Shown here one piece after another: positions 47,522-58,106 of a DNA stretch of 64,000 nucleotides. The position numbers and the translations under genes were made by a program. The notes under the pieces are model-generated. The model saw only the letters and a program-made list of their open reading frames with translations, did no database searches and had not been told where the DNA came from. The stretch is from positions 185,716,437-185,780,436 of the forward strand of contig JARYHS010009186.1 in assembly GCA_031002005.1 (NCBI GenBank), given 5' to 3'. The first letter of the stretch is position 1; every line of letters begins with the position of its first letter. Origin of the DNA: Vandiemenella viatica (Eukaryota; Arthropoda; Insecta; Orthoptera; Morabidae).

Positions 47522-48091
47522 TGTAAAATATTTTTCTCACACACAGAATATAGTTACACGCGTCGCCTACAGGTGGCAGCAGGGCCCGCTCTAGGGGGGG
47601 GCAAACCGGGCATTTGCCCGGGGCGCTAAAATTTAGGGGCGCCATTTCGTCTGTAAGTGCGAGAAAAAAAAAATATTAATGGGTTAAATACCCAATTAAT
47701 AAAAAAAATCCACATACCGATTTTTTCGTTCGTTAAAAACTTACAGTTCTTAGCTATTTGGGTGCGCCCCTAGAGACTTCGAAGAGACGGGGCGCGGACC
47801 TCAAAGGGGCGCGTCGTTGCCTCGCCGCCTCTGTGTGAATTCCGCCATACGAGCAACTTTAAAATTCACGGCGTCCGCGCCATGTCACAGCCCGAAGTCC
47901 GCGCCACGTCTCTTCTGTGTGAATAGGGCCTTAGCACGCGAGTAGAACGCGTTGTTGTCTCAATTTGCTTATTATTGCTAATTGCAAAAGTGGTTTCATT
48001 ACACAACATCATTAGTCTTACTATTACGTTATTAATGATAAGTGGAAGTTCATAAAATTTACTTCAGGATTTCATAATTTGTAAAGGTAAG

Positions 48092-48466
48092 CAGGCCCGC
48101 CGCTAGCTGTTGGAGCACCCGCGTGCAATCCCGATTATGCCGCCCCCTATTTAACTACAGCCAGTGGTGGATCTAGGAAATTTCCGAACCGGGTCAAAAA
48201 AACTGAGATTGCCGCCCCTTCGAACATTATTTGCCGCCGCCCCCATTGTTGCCATCTGGAGTGTCGCCGACCGCCAGAAGCAGCTGTTGAGCTAAAAAAA
48301 AAAAAAAAAGATCGCCGGCTAAATAATACGCTGCAAATTTTGTTGCGGTGACAATGGAGTGGCAACTATCGCGGGGCGGCGACTGTCGATCACTCGTTTT
48401 GCCGCCCCCGTTGATGTGCCGCCCGCGTGCGGTGCACGCCTTGCACGCCCGCTTACGGCGGGCCTG
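48092..48466. mobile_element. hAT-type MITE nested in the 47,580 element
   Basis: The ends caggcccgccgc and acggcgggcctg are flanked by an exact 8-bp duplication aaggtaag (48,084-48,091; 48,467-48,474). Its interior (ccagtggtggatctagg, then gattgccgccccc) matches the MITE at 19,416-19,624. Confidence 0.93.
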
Positions 48467-49528
48467 AAGGTAAGTACATCTATGATTAAACTGTTATTTA
48501 GTTGGATATACGACATAAGCGCACAACGACAACAAAAGCACACAACAGAAGCCCAGTAGGTGGGGGCTGTTACAACTGCCCTCGGCTACCTGCACTGATT
48601 CCGACGTTATACTGCCCACAAGTTACTAGATGCGGTGAAAAGGAGTGTTTTTCGCAATTGCAGCTAGGCTCTAATACATGGAATCGATAGTGCTTGGCGG
48701 AGGATGTTGAGTATTTATTTTATTGTATTGATGAACCAAATCAATATGGATCTTAGTTATTGGAAATCGAAGTGGAATAATTTGCATAATTTTTTCTTCT
48801 CGTAATCCGAGCCCCACAGATTTGTTGTACAAATTAGATACAGGCATTGTAAGTGTTTTGGTTGGGTTAAATTACATACGCTAGCTTTGATCGCTTATGA
48901 AAAAACTGTAGTTTAGTGGGTGTGGGACAGTACTTACAATCATTAATAAATAAATAATATTACCAGCTGTTAATTACCGATTAGTTACTTCACATACCAT
49001 TAGTATATTTAATTTCGAATGCTAACTGCTAACATATAATAATCCATGATGCTTATTATATATACGAATGCGGTTTACAGATACTCTAATTGCTGCATTT
49101 GTAAATCGTCTCAACAAAAAGAAATTCATTAACTATTTTAGTGAATGTGAATAACTTTGTCAGTTAGTTTAATAAGTGCATTGTGCGACAATCTCTCCAC
49201 AACATCATTATTTTGTTTGTGAACTTGGAACGTATTCCGTTTAAGCCTATAGAAATTGCCATTCTGAATACACGGTTTCTGTATTTGCAGCAAATTTACG
49301 GATGGTATCCTCCGCGAATAAACTTTGAATATGTAGTAACACTAGACTTTCTTTATGTTCACAGGGTATGGAAAATATTTTGTGTTGTCCATAAATATTT
49401 TTTATATCGACTGAGAATAATTTATCTTAGTTATGGTTTTAGCTTATTTAGAGCAAGGATAAATATTTACTTTTTATATTATTTTATAGTGTACATTGTT
49501 TGAGTTACGTGCATGCCTCTTCCAAAAT

Positions 49529-51112
49529 GTCTGACGGTCAAAGAAAACTATCTGGTTACCAGTACAAAAACAGAAGGTTGGGAAAGGATGCGTAAAGGCA
49601 GAATCAATCTGGCGAGTTAAAAAAAATATACTGTATTCAGGGTTTACCAAAACAAATCTTAGAATCCAATATCAGGTCGGGATACAAAAGAAGTATAGAA
49701 TCGTCAGAGAATAATAGCGAACAAATGAACGAAGTTTGTAAACCAACTGGAACTGACACCAACGTGAGACTCACAGAAGGCGTTCTAAAACTTTGTGGCC
49801 AAGAATTTTATGAGACTCCGTAAGAAGCTTTTTAGTAAGGCAAGGTCCACCTAAACTATTGCATAATTACAAATTTCCTTCCAATGACACAGATCGACTT
49901 TTTAGCGCAAAATATTATGCACGAATTTTCAGCAACGGAGAGCAAATATTGCGAGATTAGCTACTGCGTTTACTGCTTCTGTTGCAAAATTTTCAGTTGT
50001 TTAGTTAGTTCTCTCTCAAAGGAGGGTTTTAAAAATTGGAAGCACCTCGATGAAACTTTAAAAGAGCATGAAATTTCGAAAAATCATATTCAGGCAAAAA
50101 AGATTAAATTGTTGTAAAACTGTAGATGCTGCCACTCAAAGAGTTATTAATGCTGAAATAAATCATTGAAATGAGGTGCTTCTAAGAATCGTTCCAATTA
50201 CCAAAATGCTTGGTAAAAGTTGACTGGTTTTTCAAGGTACAAGCGACATGTTGTTTGAGCTTAATACCGGTAATTTCTTAAAAATAGTTGAGTTAATGTC
50301 TGAATACGATCCCATTATGGAAAAGCATGTCCGTTGAGTGCTCTAAAAAGTAGAGACTAAAGCTCAATATCTTGGGAAAAATATACAAACCTGGATAGTA
50401 GATCTGCTGCATCAAAGTGTAAAGTCTCATGTTATTAATGAAATAAAAAAAATCAAATATTTTTCCATAATTTTAAACTGTACTACTGACTTTAGTAAGA
50501 TACAGCAAATTACTCTTGTAATCAGATATGTTTCAACCAATAAATTTAATCCTGATGTTGAAATTAAAAATAATGAAAGCTTTTAAGGCTTCTTACCAGT
50601 CGAAAGATCCACAGTAAAACAAATGTCTGACATTATAGTTGGAGAACTTAATGACTTGTGTTTAAATTTGCAGGATATCAGAGGACAGGGACTGACAACG
50701 GATCCAATATGAGGGGCAATAAAGCAGGAGTGCAATTTAAAATTAAACAATATAATTCGCGAGCATTCAATGTTCCGTGTAGTAGCCATTCTCTCAATCT
50801 TGTTATTAATGGCAAAAGCATCCTTGGAAGCCGCTAATTTCTTCAACATGGTAGAAAAAATATATTTATTCTTTTTGGCATCTACTTTTCGATGGGCAAT
50901 ACTTTTAAAGCATGTTCAGGGTTCAACTTTGAAAACATGGAGTGACACTAGATGGGAGGGTAGGATAGAGGTATTAAAACCTTTAAAATTTCATTTGGGT
51001 GACGTATACGACGCCTTGCTAAGCATTTACGAAAACCAAGAAATTGATACTTTAATGATTTAGCCATTTTGGCAATTGAGTATGAAATTGCTGATGAAGT
51101 AAATTTTAAGGT
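49529..51112 (+). pseudogene. hAT transposase relic, ZMYM1-like
   Basis: The start reads MSDGQRKLSGYQYKNRRL. Further pieces: a zinc-finger region CEISYCVYCFCCKIF, then EGFKNWKHLDETLKEHEIS with NHIQAKK; NTGNFLKIVELMSEYDPIME-like text; KIKYFSIILNCTTDF, then QITLVIRYV; DNGSNMRGNKAGVQFKIKQY, then SRAFNVPCSSHSLNLVING; and WAILLKHVQG, then LKTWSDTRWEGRIEVLKPL and YDALLSIYENQE. Order and motifs match zinc finger MYM-type 1-like proteins, which are domesticated or active hAT transposases. Stops and shifts occur between pieces, and the C-terminal dimerisation region is deleted. Not functional. Confidence 0.88.
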
Positions 51113-51499
51113 GTAATAAAAAATTCGCAACCTGAAAGTAAGAAAAAAAGTTTTTTTTGTTATTTTAGCGTATTTGATGTAATCTCGTTTTATTTTCAAA
51201 ATAATGGCATTTAGATTGTTTGTGTGATAATATCCATCTGCAATAGCATTTACGAACGTAAAAATATAGTTAATTTGTGGCTATGTACAGATATTTCATA
51301 ATTAATTTCTCTATTCTGTGCCGCTAGATCAAAATTCAATAAGTTTATTTATGAATATATGATTTTATTAAAATTTAAAATTAAATATTTTATTCGATTA
51401 CAAATTAATTTTTTTTTTAAATATATAATTCTACATAATCTTAAGGGGCGGCAATTTGTCTATTTGTCCGGGGCGGCAATACCGCTAGAGCGGGCCCTG

Positions 51500-51778
51500 G
51501 TGGAGGCACTTCACTTCCTCCACTAGTGTAGCACTCAAAGCAGAGGCAGAAGACGCGGGCCACTCTGCTACGAGGCAGCAGAATTATTACCTCGGGGATC
51601 TCCCAATTAAAGAAGTCACACTTTTTTAAATAAAAAAAGTCAATTTTTGGAGTCTTAGAAGTTGCAGGCTAAGATTTGTCCGCTGTGTTATTTTATTTGA
51701 TTCCCATATTATGAGGAACACTCCTGAACTAAACCTTCTTCCGACAGTATAAAGTAAATGGATCTCGCATAGTCTTAA
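51500..51778. other. Shared non-coding flank (copy B)
   Basis: Counterpart of 35,419-35,712. It ends with ttaa, the target of the next element. Confidence 0.8.
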
Positions 51779-53233
51779 GGGGCTCCGGTAGGATGGAAAA
51801 TGATGAATTTTGACATTTTCGTTTTTTTGCTGATTATTGATCTTTGGAATGTCCTCTTTAATTTGGTGTATAATACATGCATATTTCTAACCTACAAATG
51901 CTTTAAAAATGGTTGTGTTGGCGTGGCAGTCTCCGCAGAGTCAAAATGGAAGGGGTGAAAAGGATTTTTGAGAGGTCAGCAGCTGATGGGGTACAGTATA
52001 TAAATTACCTAGGGGATAGGGATTCAAAGGCATTCAAGGAAATTGAAGATCTGAAACGTAATGGACCAGATGTGACAATAAATAAGGTTAAACGTATTGC
52101 AAATGTGCAAAAAAGAATGGGTACCCGCTTGCGACGCTTGATATCAGGATGGAGGGGTAAAAATATGGATGGCTGTAAAGGGTGGCTGGGGAAGAATAGA
52201 CTTACAGAAGGCATTATTAATAAATTACGGAAGGATTATGGAATGACCATTAGACATAGCAACAACATTGTCGAAGAAATGAAACGAACTGTTTGGCTGT
52301 CTTACTTCAAGTTGCTTCAACTGATTCTGCCCCAAAGAAACTGATTCATGGTGCAAGCACAACAAAGCCCAAGCAGCAGGACAAACATTTCTGAACAAGG
52401 ATGGTTTACCATATGGTGTCATTCAGGAACTTAAGCCTATATTCAGGGATCTATCTGATGTACAGCTACTGAAGTAGTGTTTACATGGTCGTACCCAAAA
52501 TCCAAATGAGTGCCATCAACAGTGTTATTTGGTCAAGAATTCCAAAAACTGGTTTGGTATCAATTAATGTTCTTCATTTTGGTGTTATGACGCTGTAATA
52601 ACTTTTAACAATGGCAATTTGTCAAGGTGTGAGGCATTGAAGAAACTGAGTATTAGCGTTGGGTATCACACTATACGAGCTATGTACAGGCTTGACCAGG
52701 AAAGAGTTACTGCTTCAGAGAAAGCATTGAGGGAAGTAGAATAAAAGGCATGAGAGAAGAGAAGAAAACTAAAGAGAAGGCTGGAAGAAAGCTATCAGGA
52801 CGATCCAGATCACCCTAGTTATGGGTCTGGAATGCACTGAAACTTTGACAGCATTTTCCCGTAAGTTTACTTTTTGATAGCTTTAGTGTACCTTTTCTTG
52901 GAAACTACCTGCAAGAACTTTCTGAAAACTTTTACAGCATTTAAAGTATGTTTCTGTGAGTATTTTAACACAGGGATATTCTATTATACCTAGTAGTTTG
53001 TAAATTATTGACTGGATAGCACCTCCAAAAGTGCAAAAAAATTGGAATATTTTAAAAAAAAATTATTCTGCCAAACCAATCGGAACTTTGGGAAATCCCT
53101 GCGTTAAAATATTTGAAAACCATCATAGATTCACCCTACTTTGTTTCAGATATGTATTACAATTAGTTGTTGAGAAAAGGTACACTGAAGTTCGCAAAAA
53201 ATACATGGGAAAGATACACCCTACCGGAGCCCC
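51779..53233 (+). mobile_element. Kolobok-like element, internally deleted
   Basis: The ends ggggctccggtaggatg and (inverted) ggggctccggtagggtg differ at one base over 17. They are flanked by TTAA on both sides (51,775-51,778; 53,234-53,237). Copy A near 35,709 has one uninterrupted cttaaggacat, the empty site. TTAA targets are known for piggyBac and Kolobok; the coding relic fits Kolobok. Confidence 0.9.
51946..52855 (+). pseudogene. Kolobok/Mutator-like-domain transposase relic
   Basis: Starts MEGVKRIFERSAADGVQYIN, then YLGDRDSKAF (normally GDGDSK, an acidic catalytic segment), GPDVTINKVKRIANVQKRMG, TRLRRLISGWRGKN and GRLTEGII-type text (KNRLTEGIINKLRKDYG), then NIVEEMKRTVW. After frameshifts come YGVIQELKPIFRDLSDVQLL, CLHGRTQNPNE and YDAVITFNNGNLSR. 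These are the ordered motifs of the Mutator-like transposase domain proteins linked to Kolobok elements. The N-terminal part, including any THAP domain, is deleted. It has several stops and is not functional. Confidence 0.82.
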
Positions 53234-53715
53234 TTAAGGACATCATAACAGACTTTCGATTTGCATAGTATTTCGCCTCCATCGTTACTTAACCTGTGTA
53301 ATATTACTAGGTAAAGCAGATATACGGTGGTTTAACGTGTAATTCGAACCTAGCAGATCTCGTTCGAGGAAGCACCACACAGCATCCAAACCCATTAGTC
53401 TGTATAGTTCTATAGATATACAGTGATGACTAATACAAATATTTCATGCAGTACAAATCAAGCCTCCATATGTTCTGAGTTTCTTTAAAACCAATCCCTG
53501 GTTAAGGGCAATTGGTAATGAATAATCGTTACTTATCTGGATCGTCCTGGTGCCGATGTGTTACGATTATCTGTAAGATGAATTACGTATGTGTAAAGCG
53601 GGTTGATAAGAGTTGATGTTATGTGGGACAAATACCACAGCAAAATGGCAAGAGGAGACATACGAGCTATAGCTTTTATAATCAGGCTGCAGAATGTTCA
53701 TGTAGCACTACAGTA
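53234..53715. other. Shared flank plus 170 bp absent from copy A
   Basis: The shared flank ends with atcgtcctgg near 53,550. The following stretch to the MITE is missing in copy A, where ctgg joins directly to cgacc inside the MITE. Confidence 0.6.
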
Positions 53716-53723
53716 TACACAAT

Positions 53724-53979
53724 CAGGGGCGTAGCTACTATAGGGGGCCCTACGCTCAGGGGGCCCCCAAGCGCAGTTCAGAGGGCCCACGGGCCTTCAC
53801 GACAAACTGGCGACCTTTTTTTAGCTCTACCGTCGTCGTCTAAGGGGGCCCGTGAGACCCTCACTAAGGGGCCATCACTGCTGAGGGGGCCCCTATCACC
53901 AACACAAAACTCTATCTGGCCTGAGGGCCCAAAATAATTTTTTTGCACCGGGGCCCTTGTTGACCTAGCAACGCCACTG
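53724..53979. mobile_element. Complete hAT-type MITE, gggccc family
   Basis: The ends caggggcgtagctac and (inverted) cagtggcgttgctag are flanked by tacacaat and ttcacaag, 6 of 8 matching. The interior is rich in gggggcccc. It is the reference for the truncated copies at 31,246, 36,031 and 43,376. Confidence 0.75.
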
Positions 53980-53987
53980 TTCACAAG

Positions 53988-54378
53988 CCTATATTATACA
54001 AACTACAAAATTGAGCCAGCGGGACCAGTCTGCATCCAACACACTAATCATACAGATATTTAGAAATGTTGGTGCTTTGAGTTTGAGATCTTTCAGATGC
54101 GGCTGTCAATTGAGTTTGAGATAAAAGATGTAGGGCGGAAGAGAAGAGTTTATTGTTAAAATTTTAAAGAGTAATCCTCAAGTTTGGTCTTTATTGTGCT
54201 AAAACAATCCTGTTGCGCGTAAAAATCAACCATCTTTATTTTAAAAAAGAAATTGAAACCATTTATCAAGCCCATTCTGGTCGTGTTGAAACTGACTCAG
54301 TTCATCGGTGGTTAGATAAAGAGCAAAAAATATCAATGTTATGAACAAAGACGGCGTAATGGATAGCATGCCCTATTA
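53988..54378. other. No feature recognised
   Basis: Unique AT-rich sequence just right of the duplication. The phrase agactgactcag..gatggttagataaagagca-like near 54,285 shows no supported domain. Confidence 0.45.
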
Positions 54379-55091
54379 GGGGATTCTATCATTACCGTGG
54401 CGCCACAATATGATGATTGATTCTTATAGAACTCGACAAAACAAATCGAAAATAAAGAATAAAGTTTTTTGATATCTCGCTTGTAGGCAGTTCTATCATT
54501 ACCGTGGCGCCAAAATATGATGATGAATTCTTGTAGAACTCGACGAAACAAATCGAAAATAAAGAATAAATTTTTTTGATATCTCGCTTGGTTTTAGAGA
54601 TTTAGCATGTTAAAATTCAGTCATAGGTATAGTTCCTTCTGCTTTTGGTGTTTTTTCTTCTGGTCCAGGCCGTATTTCAACCTATCAACAATCACTAGGA
54701 AGAAAATAAAACACCTATAGTGCATTTCCACCGTGTAGATATGGTGGTTTTGGAAGAAAAAAAAAATTCTGGTCCAGGCTGGATCTCACCCTAACCTCCT
54801 CACTTTTGAGTTACAATATTTCGAAAACTAAGCGAGATATCAAAAAACTTTATTCTTTATTTTCCATTTATCTCGTCGAGTTAGTACGAATTCATCATCA
54901 AATTTGGCTATACCGAAATTTTTCTTCTGGTCTAGGCTGTATTTCAACCTAATTATGTCAACTTTGAGATACGATATCTCGAGAACTAAGCGAGATATCA
55001 AAAAACTTTATTCCTTACTTTCAATTTGTCTTGTCGAGTTCTACAAGAATTCATGATCAGATTTTGGCGCCACGGTAATGATAGAATCCCC
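54379..55091. mobile_element. Inverted-repeat (MULE-like) element, second copy
   Basis: The left arm ggggattctatcattaccgt then ggcgccacaa.atgatga returns inverted at the right end (ttggcgccacggtaatgata then gaatcccc). The left arm is duplicated in tandem: a second start lies at about 54,490. The interior has tctggtccaggc(c/t)gtatttcaacct and ctaagcgagatatcaaaaaa units. No 9-bp target duplication is evident. Same family as 8,210-8,810. Confidence 0.65.
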
Positions 55092-55264
55092 AATTTCAGT
55101 TATTCTGGTCAAGTCTGTATTTCAAAATAGTAACTTTCGCAGGCTACCTGAAAACCCAAAACCTCTACGCACCTACTCACTCGAGTAGAATTTGCAAATG
55201 AGTTTAGAGGGAAAAGAAATGTAAAGACCTATTCAATCGTTATCATCCACTTCGCATATCATCT
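55092..55264. repeat. gcctgga-family tail
   Basis: A short decayed piece of the same repeat family (tctggtcaagtctgtatttc) followed by unassigned sequence. Confidence 0.4.
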
Positions 55265-55950
55265 TGTACACTCACCTGGCGGCATAATGGCAGTAGTCTC
55301 AACATAATATTTGTCCCACTAATAACTGACATCACTTGCGCAACGGTATTTAACTCGGTTTTGTGTTTTCATGGATTTAAAATCTGTTTTCAATTAAAAC
55401 CATTTGGTTCAATATGTCAAAACTTTAGTATTTTATAATTTTACTAGAATTTAGAAACATTCTTGCAATGACCAAAACAAAACTTACATAATTTCAGTTA
55501 GCATTTGTTTTAATCTGTGCATTTACCAACGATTAAATATGTACCATGTTTATTATTCTTTTTTAGTTTATTGAGATCCAGAGTCGGGAAATGAAGTGTA
55601 CCGATTGGAAATGATTTATTGTAAACAGTATAGCATTTGTTTGCTGCTGCAAGTACTTGAAATCAAAACTTCTTTATTTTTAAAAAAATAATGCTTTAGT
55701 TCTACATCTCTTAAAGCTTACCATAAAATTTTACAACATTCTGAAATCTGTTATCTAAGTAACATTTTAATAGTTATTTAACTTTTTACAAACTATTAGT
55801 TGTATCGTGCCTGCTTGAAAGTAGAGCTGTTAGATAAAACAGTTATGTTACATCTGTCAGAAAAACTAAATTACTAGCACAGGATTGTGGCAGTACTTCA
55901 AAGTTTAGAAGGTTTCTGCAGACCGCAGCTCTAAATTGATCTACAGCAAG
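55265..55950. repeat. Paralogous block, copy 2 (exon 1 plus upstream)
   Basis: Paralogue of 10,641-11,350 in the same orientation, at the same place relative to a MULE-like element on its low-coordinate side. Confidence 0.8.
55276..55332 (-). CDS. Putative first coding exon, small gene family (paralogue 2)
   Basis: From ATG at 55,332 the minus strand reads MSVISGTNIMLRLLPLCRQ, then CAG|GTGAGT, a consensus donor in phase 0. The next compatible exon downstream is the Cys/Lys-rich terminal exon at 44,602-44,295 (intron about 10.7 kb, filled with transposons); a longer splice to 32,417-32,112 is equally in phase. The N-terminus has Arg, hydrophobic residues and no acidic residue, compatible with a mitochondrial presequence continuing into the next exon. 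Paralogue at 10,716-10,660. Function unknown. Confidence 0.55.
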
Positions 55951-56280
55951 CAAATTGTCAGATCTAATACCTGACATGTTTAAGGCTCATTTCAATTAAT
56001 CTTCTATACTATATTAATAACTGGTAAGCACAAACCTCCTTAAATTAATGAAAATATTAAAACTAACATTACAAATTTGCAGTCTGAAGAAATGGCAGAC
56101 GACTTACCGCCCGCAACAGGCCTTGTGATAAATCTGGTCCATCTGAACTTCTTTATGATCTTTCTTATCGAAGTTGCAGTTCAAAAGAAAGCGTCCCCTT
56201 TCTTCTGTTTTTATTCAAGGAAATATTTTTGTTACGCCGTGTTCTTACCGCGTATGGGCAAGATCTTCTTCTTCTGGTTC
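55951..56280. other. No gene supported
   Basis: Open frames at 56,077-56,334 on the plus strand run over the 3' end of the LINE fragment and are probably shadows. Confidence 0.45.
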
Positions 56281-56571
56281 CTATCCTTTCCGGATGTCGG
56301 CAAACATCTTAGCTGTTTTGTCGCTGCTGGTTGATGCTCGGATTAACTCCGTAGTTGTGTTGAAGGTCCATATTCTTAGATTTTTTAACCATGAAGTTCT
56401 TCCTCTACCAACACTTCTCTTTCCTGGTATTTTCCCCTGGAGAACGGATTGCAGGAGTTCATAACGGCTATTATTCCTCATGATGTGGCCGAGGTACTGA
56501 AGCTTTCGTGTTTTTATGGTGGTCAGCATTTCCATGTTGTTTTTTTTCATTTTGCGGAGCTCTTCAGCATT
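56281..56571 (-). pseudogene. RTE-type LINE C-terminal fragment
   Basis: The minus strand reads NAEELRKMKKNNMEMLTTI, then RKLQYLGHIMRNNSRYELLQ, LQGKIPGKRSVGRGRTSWLK and NLRIWTFNTTTELIRA, and ends DKTAKMFADIRKG and a stop. The LGHIMRN, QGKI.GKR..GR.R.SWLKNLR series is the C-terminus of RTE/BovB-group reverse transcriptases. The rest of the ORF is missing; a different element begins at about 56,590. Confidence 0.88.
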
Positions 56572-56589
56572 TGTGGTGTGTAAGGATTG

Positions 56590-56690
56590 CAATCCCGCAG
56601 TGTTTTCAATCCCGCGGGATCCGCGCGGGATTTGCGTCAACCCCGTGGGATCCCGCGGGATCCGTCCGGGATTGGTACAAACAGTTTTTT
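56590..56690. mobile_element. Possible transposon end rich in cgggat
   Basis: The words atcccgcgggatcc, cgcgggatt, gtgggatcccgcgggatcc and ccgggatt form overlapping palindromes in an otherwise AT-rich region. Such cgggat-rich text is seen at the ends of some hAT elements. I found no matching second end in the window. Confidence 0.4.
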
Positions 56691-57974
56691 AACACATTTA
56701 TTTAAAACAGTTACTTAAAACTTTAATAAATTAAATAATAATTAAATTAATAAATAATTTTTAATGTTAAATGATAAAAATTAACAGTTAACAATATTTT
56801 GATTGGCAAAATGACATTAAAACTTTTAGCGTGACTTAAGTGTATTTCGAGGTTTTACATTTTTGTTTTTTAATATAAACCAATTTTTAAATAAATAATA
56901 AAAATGGAAAATATTGAGTCTTAGGTCATATTATGTGCCTTACAATACATCACATAAGTTTAAAAATATGGTTTGCCTAATGGCAAAGTTACCAGAGTTT
57001 TTTTTTAAAAAAATTCTAAATAAACGTTCCATAACACCGAAAAAAGCATTCCATTTCACAAAGTGAAGTGAATATACTCAGTAAAGTGTAGACTTGGCTC
57101 AGAACAAGATCTCATAACTTTCTGTCACTGCACAAACACGAGACTTGGCCTTTTTTTGCGTGATTCATTATTATATCTCCTGATTCCTTGATTGATATTA
57201 CAGTTGATTCAATGTTATTAAAAGAAACTACTCACCAACACGTAAACTGTCAAGTATTTCAGATTTACTTATGTGCCGTAACGACGTTTTTAGAGTGGAA
57301 ATTATTATTTTTTAGTAAGAAAGGAGACTTTCTCGGAAAATGATTGCAGTGAAGTCCTCATAGGTTGTATCTCCGGATTTCATTGCAGTACACGAAATTA
57401 CACACGTGAGGAAGACGGCGGAGGCAGCCGTCGAAGTATGGTGTTCCTACAACACAATTCGTCGATACACCCCTGAAAATTGCATTATAACTTTTTTTAC
57501 CTTTAGTCGAAATAATAACAAGGAGAAGAGGGATTAATTGAAAGCTTGAGCGGCACATGTAGGAAGCAGGTGGCTTTCGTCAAAGAAACGCATTGAGGCA
57601 GCGGCCAAAACAACAATAAGTCAAAGGAAATGCAATTTCCTTTTGATAGCTGTTAAATAAATAGGTACGCGATCGTTAAAATTACGATAACATTAGTTTC
57701 ATATCAACGAATAATCAAATTTTCAGCCGCAAATTAGGAAATTGTCACAATTACTTTATCTGCAAATACAGAAAATGGGAATAATGAAATCGTGAATAAA
57801 AAGCTGTAACCGTGTAGTTCAGATAACGTGTGCGACACTTAAAAAATAATTATATAGTTAGAAAATCGTAGCTTACTAAATATGCACCATAACTCAAATT
57901 ACAGAAATGTGTACTGGAAACAAATTGAGTTTTGATGAATACATAAAAGTGTATTTATTTACTTACGAATGACG
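56691..57974. other. No feature recognised
   Basis: AT-rich non-coding sequence up to the start of the LINE. The minus-strand frame at 57,358-57,558 has no recognisable motif. Confidence 0.5.
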
Positions 57975-58106
57975 AAGGTTCAGTGTAACAAACAGCGCTA
58001 TCCACGTACCGTCGAGTGCGCCGGTGTGTAACACAGCGTGATACCTAAAGTGAAGTTATAATAGTGATCAGTGTAAGAAGAAGCAACGCAAGAAGAAGAA
58101 GTACAA

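Larger units (their letters stand above)
47580..51499 (+). mobile_element. hAT element encoding a decayed ZMYM1-like transposase
   Basis: The ends cagggcccgctctag and ctagagcgggccctg are perfect 15-bp inverted repeats. Left flank ggtggcag and right flank (g)gtggag agree with an 8-bp target duplication that lost one base on the right; copy A near 35,418 is the empty site. A MITE is nested at 48,092-48,466. The 1-kb stretch after it is non-coding. Confidence 0.93.
38324..53970. repeat. Segmental duplication, copy B
   Basis: Same orientation as copy A and nearly identical outside insertions. It lacks the 3.4-kb hAT and about 6.3 kb of array, hAT and piggyBac sequence of copy A (junction near 41,965 inside the 140-bp array). 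It gained a hAT (47,580-51,499) and a Kolobok-like element (51,779-53,233). Lesser differences are a short TA run, a 43-base A-run and two one-base insertions in the Cys/Lys-rich exon. Confidence 0.93.

Noticed and set aside
54379..55091. 9-bp target duplication for the second MULE-like element
   Set aside because: The flanks gccctatta and aatttcagt do not match.
56077..56464. Plus-strand frames of 85 and 96 codons
   Set aside because: They are antisense to, or run into, the RTE-type LINE fragment and have no motif.
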